Shown here piece by piece: positions 1 to 11,200 of a stretch of DNA of 64,000 bases. Made by a program: the position numbers and the translations under genes. Origin of the DNA: Chlamydoabsidia padenii (taxonomy: Eukaryota; Mucoromycota; Mucoromycetes; Mucorales; Cunninghamellaceae); contig JAIWND010000009.1 of assembly GCA_025330725.1 (NCBI GenBank), positions 1,036,217-1,100,216 of the forward strand. Direction: 5' to 3'. Under the pieces are notes generated by a model, which saw only the letters and a program-made list of their open reading frames with translations, searched no databases and had not been told where the DNA came from. Position 1 is the stretch's first letter; each line of letters opens with the position of its first letter.

Positions 1-810
1 TTGTTGAAGCTGTTTCATTTTGAGAACCTGTAGTTGTTTTTCCCGTGTGGTTTCCACCGAAGAAGGTTCCACAGTAAAAGGTGCGTTATTGTTTTGTTGT
101 TGAGATAAAGACAGAGATGGAGTAGTAGAAATGGTTGAAGTGTCTGGAGATAGCTGTAGTTGCTGTTGCTGTTGCTGCTTTACTGACATGCTTTTTCGTC
201 TATTTTGTGATGCTGACAGGGTGATACTGGCACGAGGAGTGGCGTTACTATTCAGAGAAGTCGGTCGTTTCTTCGTGGTGGTTATTGGTGTTGATGACTT
301 GCTAGATGGAGGCTGAGAAGGAGTGGCAGTGGAATTTGTACGAGGAGGAGGCACAAAAGTATTATATGGCTGCTTTTGTTGCTCCAGCGAGGAAGTTGAA
401 GATCGATCACCAATAAAGTCATCACTGCTATTACTGTAAGTGGGGTTGTTGTTGATACTAGTGGCTCTTTTACGAATATTATTATTGCTGTTGTTGTCAC
501 CAAAGGTTGAGGTCGATAAGAGTTTTGCTTGAGTTGGGCGGACAAAGACACCATGTTGTGTACGACATTCAAAGTATCGCTTTCCTTGGACCACACCAGC
601 GTTTTTGCCTTTTGGTTCGTCTAATTCCACACCAATCCATCGGCCTGCTTGGAAGCTTGTTGTTCCCACATACCGCACAATACCCAAGTTTTTACCATGG
701 ACAAGTACCCGCGCGCCAATACTGTAGTCGTAATCAATCGTAGTACCACTTGTCAAGCCCACTGTAGAGCCATAGATGGACGATGTTCGTTGTCTATCTA
801 TGGCAGACAT
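1..810 (-). CDS. Dynactin p150Glued-like CAP-Gly protein (partial, 5' part)
   Basis: Read on the minus strand from the ATG at 810, the frame stays open for 270 codons to the left edge, so the C-terminal part is missing. A CAP-Gly domain lies at about residues 31-85, with the [20 protein letters not shown] and HGVFVRP blocks. The usual GKNDG tubulin-binding motif reads GKNAG here. It is followed by a Ser/Thr/Asn-rich linker and a short poly-Gln tract, and the visible end is again Gln-rich. CAP-Gly proteins bind the C termini of tubulin and EB1. A single CAP-Gly so near the N terminus suits the large dynactin subunit (Nip100/Ro-3), which links dynein to cargo; a CLIP-170-type protein is the main alternative. 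A GTAAGT donor at 926-921 upstream suggests a 5' UTR intron. Confidence 0.85.
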   Translation of the reverse strand, partial: MSAIDRQRTSSIYGSTVGLTSGTTIDYDYSIGARVLVHGKNLGIVRYVGTTSFQAGRWIGVELDEPKGKNAGVVQGKRYFECRTQHGVFVRPTQAKLLSTSTFGDNNSNNNIRKRATSINNNPTYSNSSDDFIGDRSSTSSLEQQKQPYNTFVPPPRTNSTATPSQPPSSKSSTPITTTKKRPTSLNSNATPRASITLSASQNRRKSMSVKQQQQQQLQLSPDTSTISTTPSLSLSQQQNNNAPFTVEPSSVETTREKQLQVLKMKQLQQ

Positions 811-976
811 TTGATTTTGGTTATAAGAATAAGGAATCGATAAAAATTAAAAGAGAAGTAAAACGAATATAAAAAAAAAAAAAAGAGAGAGAGAGAGAAT
901 TCTAAACAAAAGAGAGAGGAACTTACCTCGCCCCTCTTTTTTTTTTTCTTTTCTTCTTTTCTGCTGCAAGAGCGGA

Positions 977-987
977 GTTTAACGCCC
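977..987 (-). promoter_or_regulatory. Promoter-like GGGCGTTAAAC element of the CAP-Gly gene
   Basis: On the minus strand the sequence reads GGGCGTTAAAC. It is a weak copy of the CGGGATTTGAAA-type element seen before many starts in this window, about 170 bp upstream of the CAP-Gly start. It lies just upstream of the inferred 5' UTR splice donor at 926. Confidence 0.35.
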
Positions 988-1217
988 AGTGCCATTTTGC
1001 CATTTTGTCTTACATTTTATGTGGTGCTTCCGTCAGCGCATGAACATTTAAATCAGTGATAATATAGTACTACCTTTCTATAGACGTTATGGAGAAAACC
1101 GATGATGATCCTATGACCATCAGTGCTTTGCTTCATCCCACTTGTGGAGAAAGGGGAAGTGTCATGACCTGGCCAATCATCTCTCATCGGAGTTTACAAC
1201 TTGCATGTATGGGGATC

Positions 1218-1220
<3 letters not shown>

Positions 1221-1252
<32 letters not shown>
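1221..1252 (+). repeat. Poly-T tract, 32 nt
   Basis: Uninterrupted run of 32 T residues in intergenic DNA. Confidence 0.95.
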
Positions 1253-1253
<1 letters not shown>

Positions 1254-1422
1254 GTTCAACTCTTTTTTACTTCCTTCATTATTCCCAGATTGATTAACCA
1301 ACCTCATTACAACTTTGGTCAAATTAATTTATTACTACAATGGTAAACATTGAAAAGTTTGGTTAAAAACACAGTATATTACATAAACTAACTAGCTTTT
1401 TTTTTTTTTTGTAGACAATATT

Positions 1423-1605
1423 TTAATATGGTAGGAATACATTTACACATTTCACTGGACGGGCGCCAACCAAACATCCTGTGACAAAAAACCAACACTT
1501 GATACCAATAATGAATTTGGTAATACCATCAACATCACAGCCTTTACATTTACCAGAGACGACACACACTAATTGCTCGCAATAACAACACAAGCAATAG
1601 CCATC
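1423..1605 (-). CDS. Possible last exon of a small cysteine-rich protein
   Basis: On the minus strand an open frame of 60 residues ends in TAA at 1425-1423 and contains nine cysteines. It opens with DGYCLCCYC and continues with CKGCD, an IIGIKCWF stretch and a final PVKC. The composition looks protein-like and resembles small secreted cysteine-rich peptides, but I recognise no family. The frame is preceded by an in-frame TAA, so a real gene would need an upstream exon joined near the AG sites at about 1606-1616. An in-frame ATG exists at 1648, but I could not find a convincing donor or signal peptide. Treat this as a candidate only. Confidence 0.25.
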   Translation of the reverse strand, partial: DGYCLCCYCEQLVCVVSGKCKGCDVDGITKFIIGIKCWFFVTGCLVGARPVKCVNVFLPY

Positions 1606-2634
1606 CTTTTATCCTGTGGTCGAATCAGGTAAAGGTTTATGAAAAAGTACTATTATCACTAACAACCTCTCTCCCTCTCTATCTTTCATAGATTCCTTTT
1701 TGGACATAAGATGCAGCAAGAAAGAAGAACTGTGGAATCGTAGGTGTTAATCAAGGTAAAAGGAAAAAAGATCGGGTTGATAAGCTCAGGGCGAAAAACC
1801 ACGAAGTAACCATAATGTTGTCAAGCATGTCAAGATAAAACAGACCTTGAATAAACAACTAACTATACATTCATTCTTTTTTCTTTGAAATTCATGCAAA
1901 TAGCTTCGAACCTTAACTGTACCTGCCATTAGTAAGTAGTATCGCCTACTAACAAAGTAACCTTCTCCCATATCATTAACTCTTTGATTTGTAGTTATCT
2001 CATATCACTTTAATACGAACCATACACAGAAGGCCAAATCATGTTCACCAAGCTGTGAAATAACAAATGGAATACTATCAGCCTGTATGATAAGGAATAA
2101 CATTTTACAATGATCTTTTATATGTAGGTTGGACTATTTGATCATGGACTGGATCTACCTGACATGGCCATCGTCTTTACCTTACTTCATCTTCCTCTTT
2201 TTTGTTATTACTAAATATGCTATATCCCCCCCTATTTACATTTTATTTTAATAAAGAATCTTTTTACAAACCTAAATGATTGTTGACTAGATGATGCTGA
2301 TTCGTAGTACAGTTTTTGTTGTAATGATAGGATCCAAACCTTTGGACGTGGTCCATTGGCATGCCCTCATACGCCAGTTTAAATAATTGTAAACCCCGCA
2401 AAGTTACCCGTGAAATCCAAGCCCGCCTAAAAAAGATTTAGACCCCTCAATGTGTAGTCCCCCTATGTTTGAGTCATTACATCATACAAACATACGTGTA
2501 CGCCGAGACAAACATCCAAAAAAGATGCATCATAGTCAAAAGACAACAATACAATATATTATAAACAATAAAAAAAAAAAAAAGTTATTCTTTATTTAAT
2601 CAATAGATTATAACTAGATGAGGGAGGAGACTTT
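1606..2634. other. About 1 kb without a supported gene
   Basis: AT-rich sequence with short frames only. The minus-strand frame at 1786-1971 is hydrophobic at its end but has no start context, splice sites or family signature. The right end holds the 3' region of the cyclophilin gene. Confidence 0.5.
2591..2596 (-). terminator. Polyadenylation signal of cyclophilin A
   Basis: AATAAA on the minus strand (TTTATT as written), about 40 nt past the cyclophilin stop codon. Confidence 0.6.
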
Positions 2635-3494
2635 TTACAATTCACCAGAGTTGGTGATCTTGATTTCAGTCTGGGTCTTGCCAGATTGGGAGCCCAAGCT
2701 TTCGATCTTTTGAACAACATCCATACTTTAAAGAAAAGAGAATAGTGAGTAATTATTATTTTCATTTACCATTTGGTTGCACCCTCTTCTTTTTTTTTTG
2801 CATCAAGACTTACCCTTCGATAACTTCACCGAAGACGACGTGCTTGCCATCCAACCAAGAGGTCACAACAGTGGTGATGAAGAATTGAGAGCCATTGGTG
2901 TTAGGACCAGCGTTGGCCATGGACAAAAGACCAGGACGGTCGTGCTTCAACTTGAAGTTTTCATCAGCAAACTTGTTACCATAGATAGACTTGCCCTAAA
3001 GAGATACAATGGAGTGAGTGTCAAGTAACAGTGACATTTTTTTTTTACTTACACCAGTACCGTTGAAGTTGGTGAAGTCACCACCTTGGAGCTAAATAAG
3101 AAGACAACAACTTGTGAGTACATACATCAAGTCAAATATATAACATAATAAACAACTTACCATGAATTGTTTGATGACACGGTGGAAGATGGAGTCCTTG
3201 TAACCGTAACCCTTTTCACCAGTGCAGAGAGCACGGAAGTTTTCAGCAGTCTTGGGGACAACATCGTTGTAGAGAGAGAAGACAATGCGCTATATACATA
3301 CATATACAAGAGGACAAAGTTAATGGTAAGCCCCATTATACGCGTCAAAAGTTTATTTTTGTACTTACACCGATGGGTTGGCCACCAGCAGAGACATCAA
3401 AGAAGACCTATACAGAGTTAAAGTTAGTTGACTATTACTATCATAATGAACAGAAGGAGAAAGGACTTCTTTTTCTTACCTTGGAGTTGGGCAT
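2635..3494 (-). CDS. cypA: Cyclophilin A, peptidyl-prolyl cis-trans isomerase
   Basis: Six exons (minus order): 3494-3480, 3407-3369, 3289-3161, 3091-3053, 2995-2814, 2725-2635. They join in frame to 164 residues, the canonical length of cytosolic cyclophilin A. The enzyme isomerises X-Pro bonds and is the cyclosporin A target. Visible signatures are FHRVIKQFM with the catalytic Arg, [26 protein letters not shown], and [11 protein letters not shown] with the drug-binding Trp and the active-site His. The first exon codes for only five residues (MPNSK). No signal peptide or organelle presequence is present, so a cytosolic/nuclear location is expected. It is divergently arranged with the Rcf1 gene, 269 bp apart. 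Confidence 0.97.
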
Positions 3495-3610
3495 GTTTAT
3501 AATATAATAGAAGGTTAAAGAAACAGAAAGAGAAAAGAAAGAAAAAATTTTCTTTGTCGCCGCCTTTTTGATGGCGGGAGAGACCTTTTTTTTCAATCGC
3601 CGAGACTTTA

Positions 3611-3630
3611 CTCAAAATTTATTCCGGCGC
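3611..3630 (-). promoter_or_regulatory. Promoter-like GCGCCGG/AT-rich element of cypA
   Basis: On the minus strand GCGCCGGAATAAATTTTGAG lies about 120-135 bp before the cypA start. It has the GC-then-AT layout of the recurrent element. A related GC-rich/AT-rich segment at about 3639-3661 faces Rcf1 on the plus strand. Confidence 0.45.
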
Positions 3631-3763
3631 TTTTATTGGCCCGCGCTAAACCAAAATTGAATCTTAGACCGCTCGGCCCCCCACTCTTTTTCTTTTTGCA
3701 TAAAAAAAAATTCACACACTTTTTTCCTCTCCCCCCCCCTTTTTTTTTTATCTCCTTTTTTTA

Positions 3764-4195
3764 ATGGATCGTAATTCTTCGCGAGAAGAACTTGAAAGGA
3801 TGCGGTTTGCACTCCAAGGTGAATCTCCTTGGGAACGTATGAAGCGCAAATCAAAGGATGAACCATTTGTACCTGCTGGTAAGTTACTCATTAACATACA
3901 CCTCAAGTATAAACCTTTTATTACTATAATCTAGGTGTTGCCCTGACTTGTTTTGCTTTGGTGGCGGCGACAGTAGGAATCAAGACAGGAAACAAAGTAT
4001 ATGCAAATCACATGTTTCGACTTCGTGGTAAGAAGAAGAAAAGGTATTGTGTATAAAATTACTTATTAAACCCTTCCTTCTTCTCTCTGTCCAATCGTAG
4101 TCGCGGCACAAGGATTCACAGTACTGGCTATGGTTGGTGGATCCCTCTTGTATACCTATAGAGACTCAAAAGCACATAAACCCGTTAAAGAATAG
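3764..4195 (+). CDS. RCF1: Rcf1/HIG1-domain respiratory supercomplex factor
   Basis: Exons 3764-3878, 3935-4027 and 4101-4195 join in frame to 100 residues. The HIG1 domain is clear: SPWERMKRKSKDEPFVP, then two predicted membrane helices around GVALTCFALVAATVG and GFTVLAMVGGSLLY, separated by the matrix loop GNKVYANHMFRLR. Rcf1 proteins sit in the mitochondrial inner membrane and stabilise cytochrome c oxidase and III-IV supercomplexes. The protein is shorter than yeast Rcf1 (159 residues) and close to animal HIGD1/2 (about 95-105), because it lacks the long C-terminal extension. It shares a divergent promoter region with cypA. Confidence 0.9.
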
Positions 4196-4231
4196 TTACT
4201 ATCTACATAGTCTCCCTACTTTTGTCTGGTT

Positions 4232-4237
4232 AATAAA
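4232..4237 (+). terminator. Polyadenylation signal of RCF1
   Basis: AATAAA about 37 nt after the RCF1 stop. The converging CMTR1 gene ends about 140 nt further on. Confidence 0.6.
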
Positions 4238-4373
4238 GAATACAAATACCCAATTGTCATTCCCCATCCCTTTAGTTACTATTGTATATCCACACCAAAC
4301 TGTTGTCTTTATTATTATCATTATCCAACCAATAAACAAATATTATATATCTTAATCTACATTATCCATTTTA

Positions 4374-6440
4374 TTACAGGTTCCATTCTTGTAGGCATTG
4401 ACTTTTAACTTTGTCTGGTGAATGAAGTGCAGGTCGGTTTCTATTCAAAAGATGGGATAGTTGATTAATAAATGGTATCAGTGGAGATGGGTTACTACTT
4501 ACGGATCAGCAATATGTGTTTCCATTTGTTCCAAAGCATCAATTTGTTTCAACAAAAACCTATATATATATAAAAGATAAATAGAATGAGATGGTTGTCC
4601 ATGGATATCCAATCCATCCAATACTTACTTCATATTTCGCATCTTGACATAGTCAGAGAAGGTTTCATCCTTTTCCAATACTTCGCGTGGCACAAAGCGT
4701 TTGACGTATTCTTCTTCTCCATCAAATGAATTGTTGACTTGTAGTAAAGCGTCGATGAGTCTGGTGGGATGTTGGAATCTTAATCGTTTGCAAACAAGAT
4801 ATCGTTCGGAGCTAGTAGGATCACTTGTCAAGGGCTTGGTAATACAGATGGCACCAAATAGTTGATACAATAACCACACAAGATCCGCCGTAAATTCTTC
4901 AAAGATATCAAAGCATTTGCATACAAATGTTCCATCTTGTTTGAGGCATGTCAGCATGGTAATCACTTCACAGAGCATCAATCGTTGGGTCGCATGTTCC
5001 AATTGAACCCCTTTACCACCTTTGCTGTCTTCTTGATAACCCTATAAAATAGTATAAATATCAGTATTCGTCTTCGACTTTATATTCTTTTTGTTTAGGT
5101 TACTTACCCCATCAGCTACAACAAGGTCCACGCCGCGTTTCTTGGTATTGTTGGATATCACCGCATCGAATTCTAATATGTTGTTTTTTCGATACAAATC
5201 ACCACTGCCATCAATACCATCCACTTGGGTAAAGTTCACGGTGATATGTTGGGGAATAAGTTCGAGGTGCCAATGGTCTTGAGTTTTAGCTAGAGTCGAT
5301 TGTAATGTCATTCCGTATCCACGAGCCGAAATAGTTTGTTGATGCATTCGCCAAAATAAGTATTCCGTAAACCCACCTGGTCCACCGCATAAATCTGCAA
5401 ACATAAAGGTCTAGAATATCATAAAGGGAGAGGGTTAGTCAACATCATTTCTTGTTTTCTTCTTCTTCTCTTTACTTTTCCAGTGTTATCAGTAGGAGTC
5501 AATTGGAAGGTTGCATCAAGGGCGGCCAATTTCATTGCATCCCGATTCATAAATATATGCTTGTCAATACAGTCAAATGGATTACTCTTGGTTCTGGCTA
5601 CTGCTCGAACTTCACCAGGCACTTGGCTTCCCTTGACCTAATACAATCACAATCACACAACAATAAAATAAAAATAAAAATAAAATACATTAGTGTCATA
5701 CAAATACGCACCACCACTGATTATTATTCTATCACTTACCCCAAGTTCAATGGCTGTCTTGACAAGATCATTGGAGCATAAAAAGTCGTAATCCACCTAT
5801 ACAAAACACAAAGTTATTCATCATTCATATTATTACTTTTGTTCTTTCGTTTTACCTTTGTTGGAGCCACTTGTATGTACGCGCACAAGTCCAGCAGTGT
5901 AAGTTGGTTTGAGCTATCACATTCAATAAAGTCAGTACTTGTCCGCATATCGAGTTTGGGTGCTGGTTTAGTCGCTGGTGCTAAGGTAGAAGGAGGTTGA
6001 GGAGGTGCTTCACTGGTGACTGGTTGTAATTGTGAGGAGACTGGATAATAGTGTTGCTGTTGCTGGTAAGGATCACTTCTTTGTTGATGGTAAGATCTAC
6101 TCTCCCCACCTCTGGAAGTGTCGTATGGAGAAGGATAAGGTTGATAACGACTATCCGAGTTTGATCTTTGTCCAGAAGGAAATTGACGTTGAGGGTTGTA
6201 TCTTGAGAGATCTTCTTTATGATGAGGTTGAGTGTTGTTGTAGTGTCGATTATGTTGTTCGTTATATCGTGAATAGCCTTGAACATCTCGTAAAGAAGGT
6301 GGAGGAATACCTGAATAAACAGGTGTGTCACGGTAATTTGGATCTGCGTCTATTTTGACAAGTAAGAGATTTGTTATTTAGTTAAAAGATCGTATCATGT
6401 TATAACAATCATATCACTTGTCTTTATTACCTGTATACAT
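4374..6440 (-). CDS. CMTR1-type mRNA cap-1 2'-O-ribose methyltransferase
   Basis: Eight exons (minus order): 6440-6431, 6349-5856, 5796-5740, 5637-5476, 5410-5108, 5041-4629, 4559-4503, 4440-4374; 520 residues. The enzyme methylates the 2'-O of the first transcribed nucleotide of capped mRNA. The RrmJ/FtsJ fold carries a full K-D-K-E tetrad: Lys in NRDAMKLAALD (about 225), the SAM motif CGGPGGFTEY (about 247), Asp in VVADG (about 341), Lys in FVCKCFD (about 384) and Glu in SSERYLVCK (about 417). Residues 5-150 are a Tyr/Gln/Pro-rich low-complexity region. I see neither the G-patch nor the WW domain of animal CMTR1. The first exon is only 10 nt long. Likely nuclear. Confidence 0.93.
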
Positions 6441-6484
6441 GTCGTTTCTTGCTATCGAATAACTAATTGAAGAGGGAAAAAAAG

Positions 6485-6499
6485 GACCCGCAAAATTTA
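6485..6499 (+). promoter_or_regulatory. Promoter-like element between CMTR1 and VMA12
   Basis: GACCCGCAAAATTTA faces VMA12, about 115-130 bp before its start. On the minus strand TCCGGTTTTA at about 6530-6521 lies 80-90 bp before the CMTR1 start. Both have a GC-rich part followed by an AT-rich part pointing at the gene. Confidence 0.4.
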
Positions 6500-6614
6500 T
6501 AAAGTCTGGATGTCGGGAGTTAAAACCGGAAATGTATTTAGTCTCCTCGCTCCTTTCCCTCTCTCTCCTCTTTCTTTCTCCCCTCTTGATCACCAACCCA
6601 CTTATTCACGATTA

Positions 6615-7476
6615 ATGGACCTTATACTGACCAAAACAATTCAAGATACCATTAAATCTCTTCTTGACGATTCTGATTTTTACACCAGCGAACGAAAGGA
6701 AGCTAAAAGGATATCGAATGTATCACTTCAAGCGGACGACGACAGCCAACAACAACCGTCCTTTGGTGTCTCATATACCTTAATACGTGATGTCTCCCAA
6801 TATCTCAACACCAAGCCCGTTAAAAAAGGTAAGCAAGATGAAACCCTTTGCTAATCGATTTGCCTACAGTCTAACGAATTGGTGTTAATGTTTGTAGGTC
6901 TACCATCCGTCCACGAACTTTTACAAGGCAGTGGTGTTTACTTTGAACCTAAGAAACCAAAAGAAAAGGTAAGTACTTGAAAACAAGGGGAATCGATACT
7001 CATACTACTTTTTTTTATATATTGGGAAACAGAATCCAGAATTTGAAGCCTACATGGATCGATTAAGGGCGGAACAACAAGAACGGGAATATGCAGCCAT
7101 GGTCTCTTCTGCTGTTCAACCCACCCACGAAACTTACTTCCGACCGGATGATATCAAGGAAATGAAAAGTCATCTTGTTACCATTGCTAATATTGGATTT
7201 TCTATGGTTGCTGTCTATGTTGCGGTCTATATGGCTTCAAGAACCATGCTGAATGATCTTGGACTGGTAAGAAAAGCAATCAAGGCGAAAAGTACAACCC
7301 AATACTAATTTTTTTTTTTTTTTTTTTACGTGTGTGTATAGCGGGTCTTGCTCTCTCTGGCTGGTGCTTTTGCTATCGGTATTGTGGAAACCATACTATA
7401 TGTAAACTATACCCATTTGTTTACTTCCAAGAAGTCACCCAAGAAACTCAAGAAGGCTACAAAGAAAACAACCTAA
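6615..7476 (+). CDS. VMA12: V-ATPase assembly factor Vma12/TMEM199
   Basis: Exons 6615-6828, 6898-6968, 7033-7266 and 7342-7476 join to 217 residues. Vma12-family proteins are ER membrane proteins that, with Vma21/Vma22, assemble the V0 sector of the vacuolar H+-ATPase. The family core is visible as NPEFEAYMDRLRAEQQEREYAAMV (about 96-119, longest run split here for reference: YMDRLRAEQQEREY). Two predicted membrane helices follow (IANIGFSMVAVYVAVY and LLSLAGAFAIGIVETILY), then a Lys-rich tail (KKSPKKLKKATKK) typical of ER retrieval. An in-frame ATG exists at 6510, but the stretch between is a pyrimidine-rich leader, so 6615 is preferred. Confidence 0.88.
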
Positions 7477-8280
7477 AATAGACTATTGTATAATATATAT
7501 GTATGTGTGTAGGATATTAATATTGTATTAACTAAAATAAAAAAATTAAAAAAAAACTTGGATACGAAATGATATGTGTTAGGGGTATGACCAATGTGAA
7601 TGTTATAGTGTATGTGATGTCTTATGATGAAGAAGCATGGCGCAAAAGCACTTTTTTGATACAGGGGATGATGACTTTTATTTTGGCAACATGCCGAATA
7701 TCTAATCAAATCATGCAAGCGGGATTTGAAAATGATAAATGGTTAACAGGGTTGATACTCGAATAATTGATTGATCGACCTACCTGCAAATACTATATGA
7801 TTTTCTATCGTCACTTGAAAGACATCGGATTAGATACTTTGATTGATAACTTATGTGTGAGGTTATGATCAAGGGGGAGGGGAGAGAGACAATGGTCAAC
7901 AATTGAAAGGTCATGAGAGGGGCTGATCCCCCTCTTCCCCCTGAGTGTGTGTATATGTGTGACCAAAAGATAAAAAGTATTTTTTGATACATATTGAACA
8001 TGCGATAGTAGCTACAATAAGTAATACATAAGGAGAACCGAGAAAGGAGAGAGAGAGAGAGAGAGAAAGTTGAGTGATGACTCCTATTGCATCAAACCAA
8101 AAAGAAATACCATTGTATACCATTCTCTTTTTCTTCTTTTTCATTTTTCATCTTACTATTATATTATATACCTTTTGTCATTCATTCTATAAACACCATT
8201 CCACTCTTTTTTCTTTCTTTTTAAACCAACTTTATCTTACTGTTACATTATTATTTAAAGTCCATCTTGGAAGACAGATA
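7477..8280. other. Intergenic before the formin gene
   Basis: This 0.8 kb stretch holds the VMA12 3' UTR, a GCGGGATTTGAAA copy at 7719-7731, a GA microsatellite at about 8047-8067 and the pyrimidine-rich formin leader. Small frames on both strands (7569-7766 plus, 7780-8144 minus) lack family features. Confidence 0.5.
7719..7731 (+). promoter_or_regulatory. GCGGGATTTGAAA element, orphan copy
   Basis: An exact copy of the recurrent promoter-like element. It is 550 bp from the formin start and has no recognised start nearby, so its target transcript is unknown. Confidence 0.4.
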
Positions 8281-11200
8281 ATGAGCGGAAATGGTAATCA
8301 AAAATCCACTTTTTCTTCGAATACAACCTCTATGACTGATACCAAACCATCCTTATCTATACCAAACCGCAAAGTTCGTCGATCCCAGTCGTCCACCTTT
8401 ATTTCAAATCCCGCACCACTCCCTTCCTCCACAGTAGCGAACCATCGAAAGCCTTCGTTACCCACTGTCACTCATTTACAACAACAACAACAACAAACAT
8501 CGAACAAAAAAGATGATAATCAGATATATCAACGTCTTCCCATGCGAACCAGTGCATCAACCAGATTTGGAAAGAATCTTTTACCTGCATGGTTAGGTCG
8601 TCAGCAACAACAGCAACAGCAGCAATCACCTCAACCATCACCATCCCCTTCATTGACAGAGTTATCATCAGTGGATTCTACTACGTCTGTTGACTTGGAA
8701 GCGCAATTTGAATCTTTACTCGTAAGTTTCATGCAAAAAAAAAAAAATCGCAATAATTCAAATCCCGCTTTTTTTTTGGGTAGGATGAACTGGATATGAA
8801 AGATGATCATCGACAAAACTTGCGACAACTTCCAATTGAACAGCAGATGTATCTATTGCAACAAAATATTAATATCAAGAATAAGCAAACTCCTTCATCC
8901 CCTACGACCCCATCACCAGCTACCACTGCTCTCGACCCTTCGCCTCCACCAGAGCAAATGTCAAACCCCGCCAGACCCAACCGGCAAAAATCATTACTCA
9001 AGCCTGTGACCAGCACACGATCTTTATTCTCTTCGCATTTACGAAAAAGCCCTTCAACGAATGCCATCCCCTCGAAAGCAATCAAACCACCTAATCCTGC
9101 ATCTTCATCTGTTTCATCCACAGTGCATCAAAAAGCCAAAAAGACGACGACCACTACTCCTGCCTCAGGCTTACCGAGTCCACCCGGAAGCATTGATAAA
9201 AGAGCAGCCAATTACAAGTTTAGAAGGAACAATATGAAAAACCCCGCTCATGCAAATTCGCGAGTAGGATCGATGATTTTGGAATTCAATGCATTAGCCC
9301 ATCATGATACTAATCAAGACGACGAATCGGCTTCTGCATGGCTCTTGTTGGATAATTCCACTTTGGATGCATTTTCCAAGGAGGGCACAAAACAACCGGA
9401 TCAATCCACTAATGATCGACCCTTTTCAGGGACTATTCATCAAAGTCTTTCTCGGAAAGAGGCTTCCCAACTTTCTTCTCTTATCAATCCTGATCATCAT
9501 CGTAATCAAAGAGAAAGAAATAGTCCTTATATATATGTGGAAAGGCTACGTAGCAGGTAGGTTGGACAACATAGTAACAGGATGAGAAGGGTTATTCATG
9601 CATGACTTTTTTTTTTTTTCCAATTTCAGGAACGCTACTTTTGAAGCTCTCTTGAAGCACCTGATTTCACTTAAATCAAACTTGGATAATGGCTCAGATG
9701 CATGGGTAAACGAATTCTTATCTAGACGTCATGATGGTTTAGCAGCTCTTGAGCATGTTTTGGAAAGATTCTCGAAAAAGAAAAAGTAAGTATGGTATTT
9801 TCAACCCCCGATTGGAGGTGCCTGACCTGAGGATAGAAATTAATCCTTTTTTTTTTTTTTTCTCTTCTCTTCCGCTCTCTTCATCCTCAAGAAAAAAACA
9901 AAGCAATGTCGAAGAACTGTGTCTTTTGGAATGTATTCAGTGTATACGACTACTAATCAACAACGAAGTAAGTATGATTCTGAAACGTGGGAATCAACTA
10001 AAAAAAGGACAATCAAGGAGCATGCAATAGCGTAAAAAAAAAGGAGCCATGATTACTAACACATTCTCTCTCTCTCTCTTTTTTTTTTTTTTTTTTTTTT
10101 TAACTTGCTTTATATAGATTGGGTTACAACAAGTAGTAATGCGTCCCAGTATATTACATCAACTCCTTCTCTCCTTGTTTGGTGCTCTGACTGTGATCCT
10201 GGCTGTGCATGGTCCCCGCGGAGGACAACCTGAATCCACTTCACTCTTTAGCAAGTCTCCGTCCTTATCCTCTATTGGTTCTCACTTGCTGCCTTCCTTC
10301 TCCACATCCACCCTTACAAACAATCAAGCGGGATCGACTGGGACTGAATCTAATCAAGGCAAATCATTGGGCACTGTCTTCAAGCTATGTGGTCAAGTCT
10401 TCCTCGTCTTTAATGCTCTCTGTGCTGCCTCTCAACGATCTTACGAAGTCCTTCTCCAAGTGTTATCTGAAATCCGTGGGGAACAATATCGATTTGAACG
10501 CTTAATCCAAAACCTTTGCTCTTTCCGGGTGGATTTGGCCGTGGTGGATCCTATGGTGTGGGAATTCAAGGCGTCTGCTTTGACTTTTTTTAACGCCATT
10601 GTCAATTCGTCGGAAAGTATTGAAACAAGACGTGCTTTACGAACTGAATTAGATAGACGTGGGTTTGATGAATATCTCAAGGTAAGAATGGACTGCTTCA
10701 CAATCATGATATTCACTTTACTAACTCTTCTCTCTTGTAGATTTTACGATCAAGCTCATCTATTACTCAACCTGTGGAATATCAAATCAAGACGTATATA
10801 GATGAAAAACATACTGACTTGGATCTCATTCGCACTGTGGAAAATGTCAAACGACAAAGCGTTTGGGGGTAAGTGGATATGATGCCAAGTGGTTAGCAGT
10901 AACTTGACTCTCTCTCTTTTTTTTAAAAAAAAAAACCCCCCCTCCTTACCTTCCCTAGCCAATCTGATGATATCATTCTCTCAGCACTCAAGTCATTTAA
11001 TGGTGATCCTGAAATGTATTACATTGTGGTTGAAACTCTATGGGAGTTATTGAAGCTTGGTCAAGATAAACTGAAGCAAGATAAAAGGTAAAAGGCGTAT
11101 CAAGTGAAAAAATGGGTTACTAACTTGTTTTGGCTTTTGTATTATATAGTTTGGCAATGGATATCTGGAGTATCATAAAGACACTCGCCACTACAATGAC

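Larger units (their letters stand above)
811..1422. other. Intergenic with 5' UTR intron, no coding gene seen
   Basis: Up to about 970 this is the leader of the CAP-Gly gene, including a probable 5' UTR intron (donor 926-921, minus). Beyond it, the only plus-strand frame (from 1089) runs into a 32-nt T tract at 1221-1252 and has no recognisable protein features, so I do not call a gene. Confidence 0.5.

Noticed and set aside
8074..8280. In-frame N-terminal extension of the formin
   Set aside because: It encodes a Phe/Ile/Leu-rich run typical of a pyrimidine-rich leader, not of formins.
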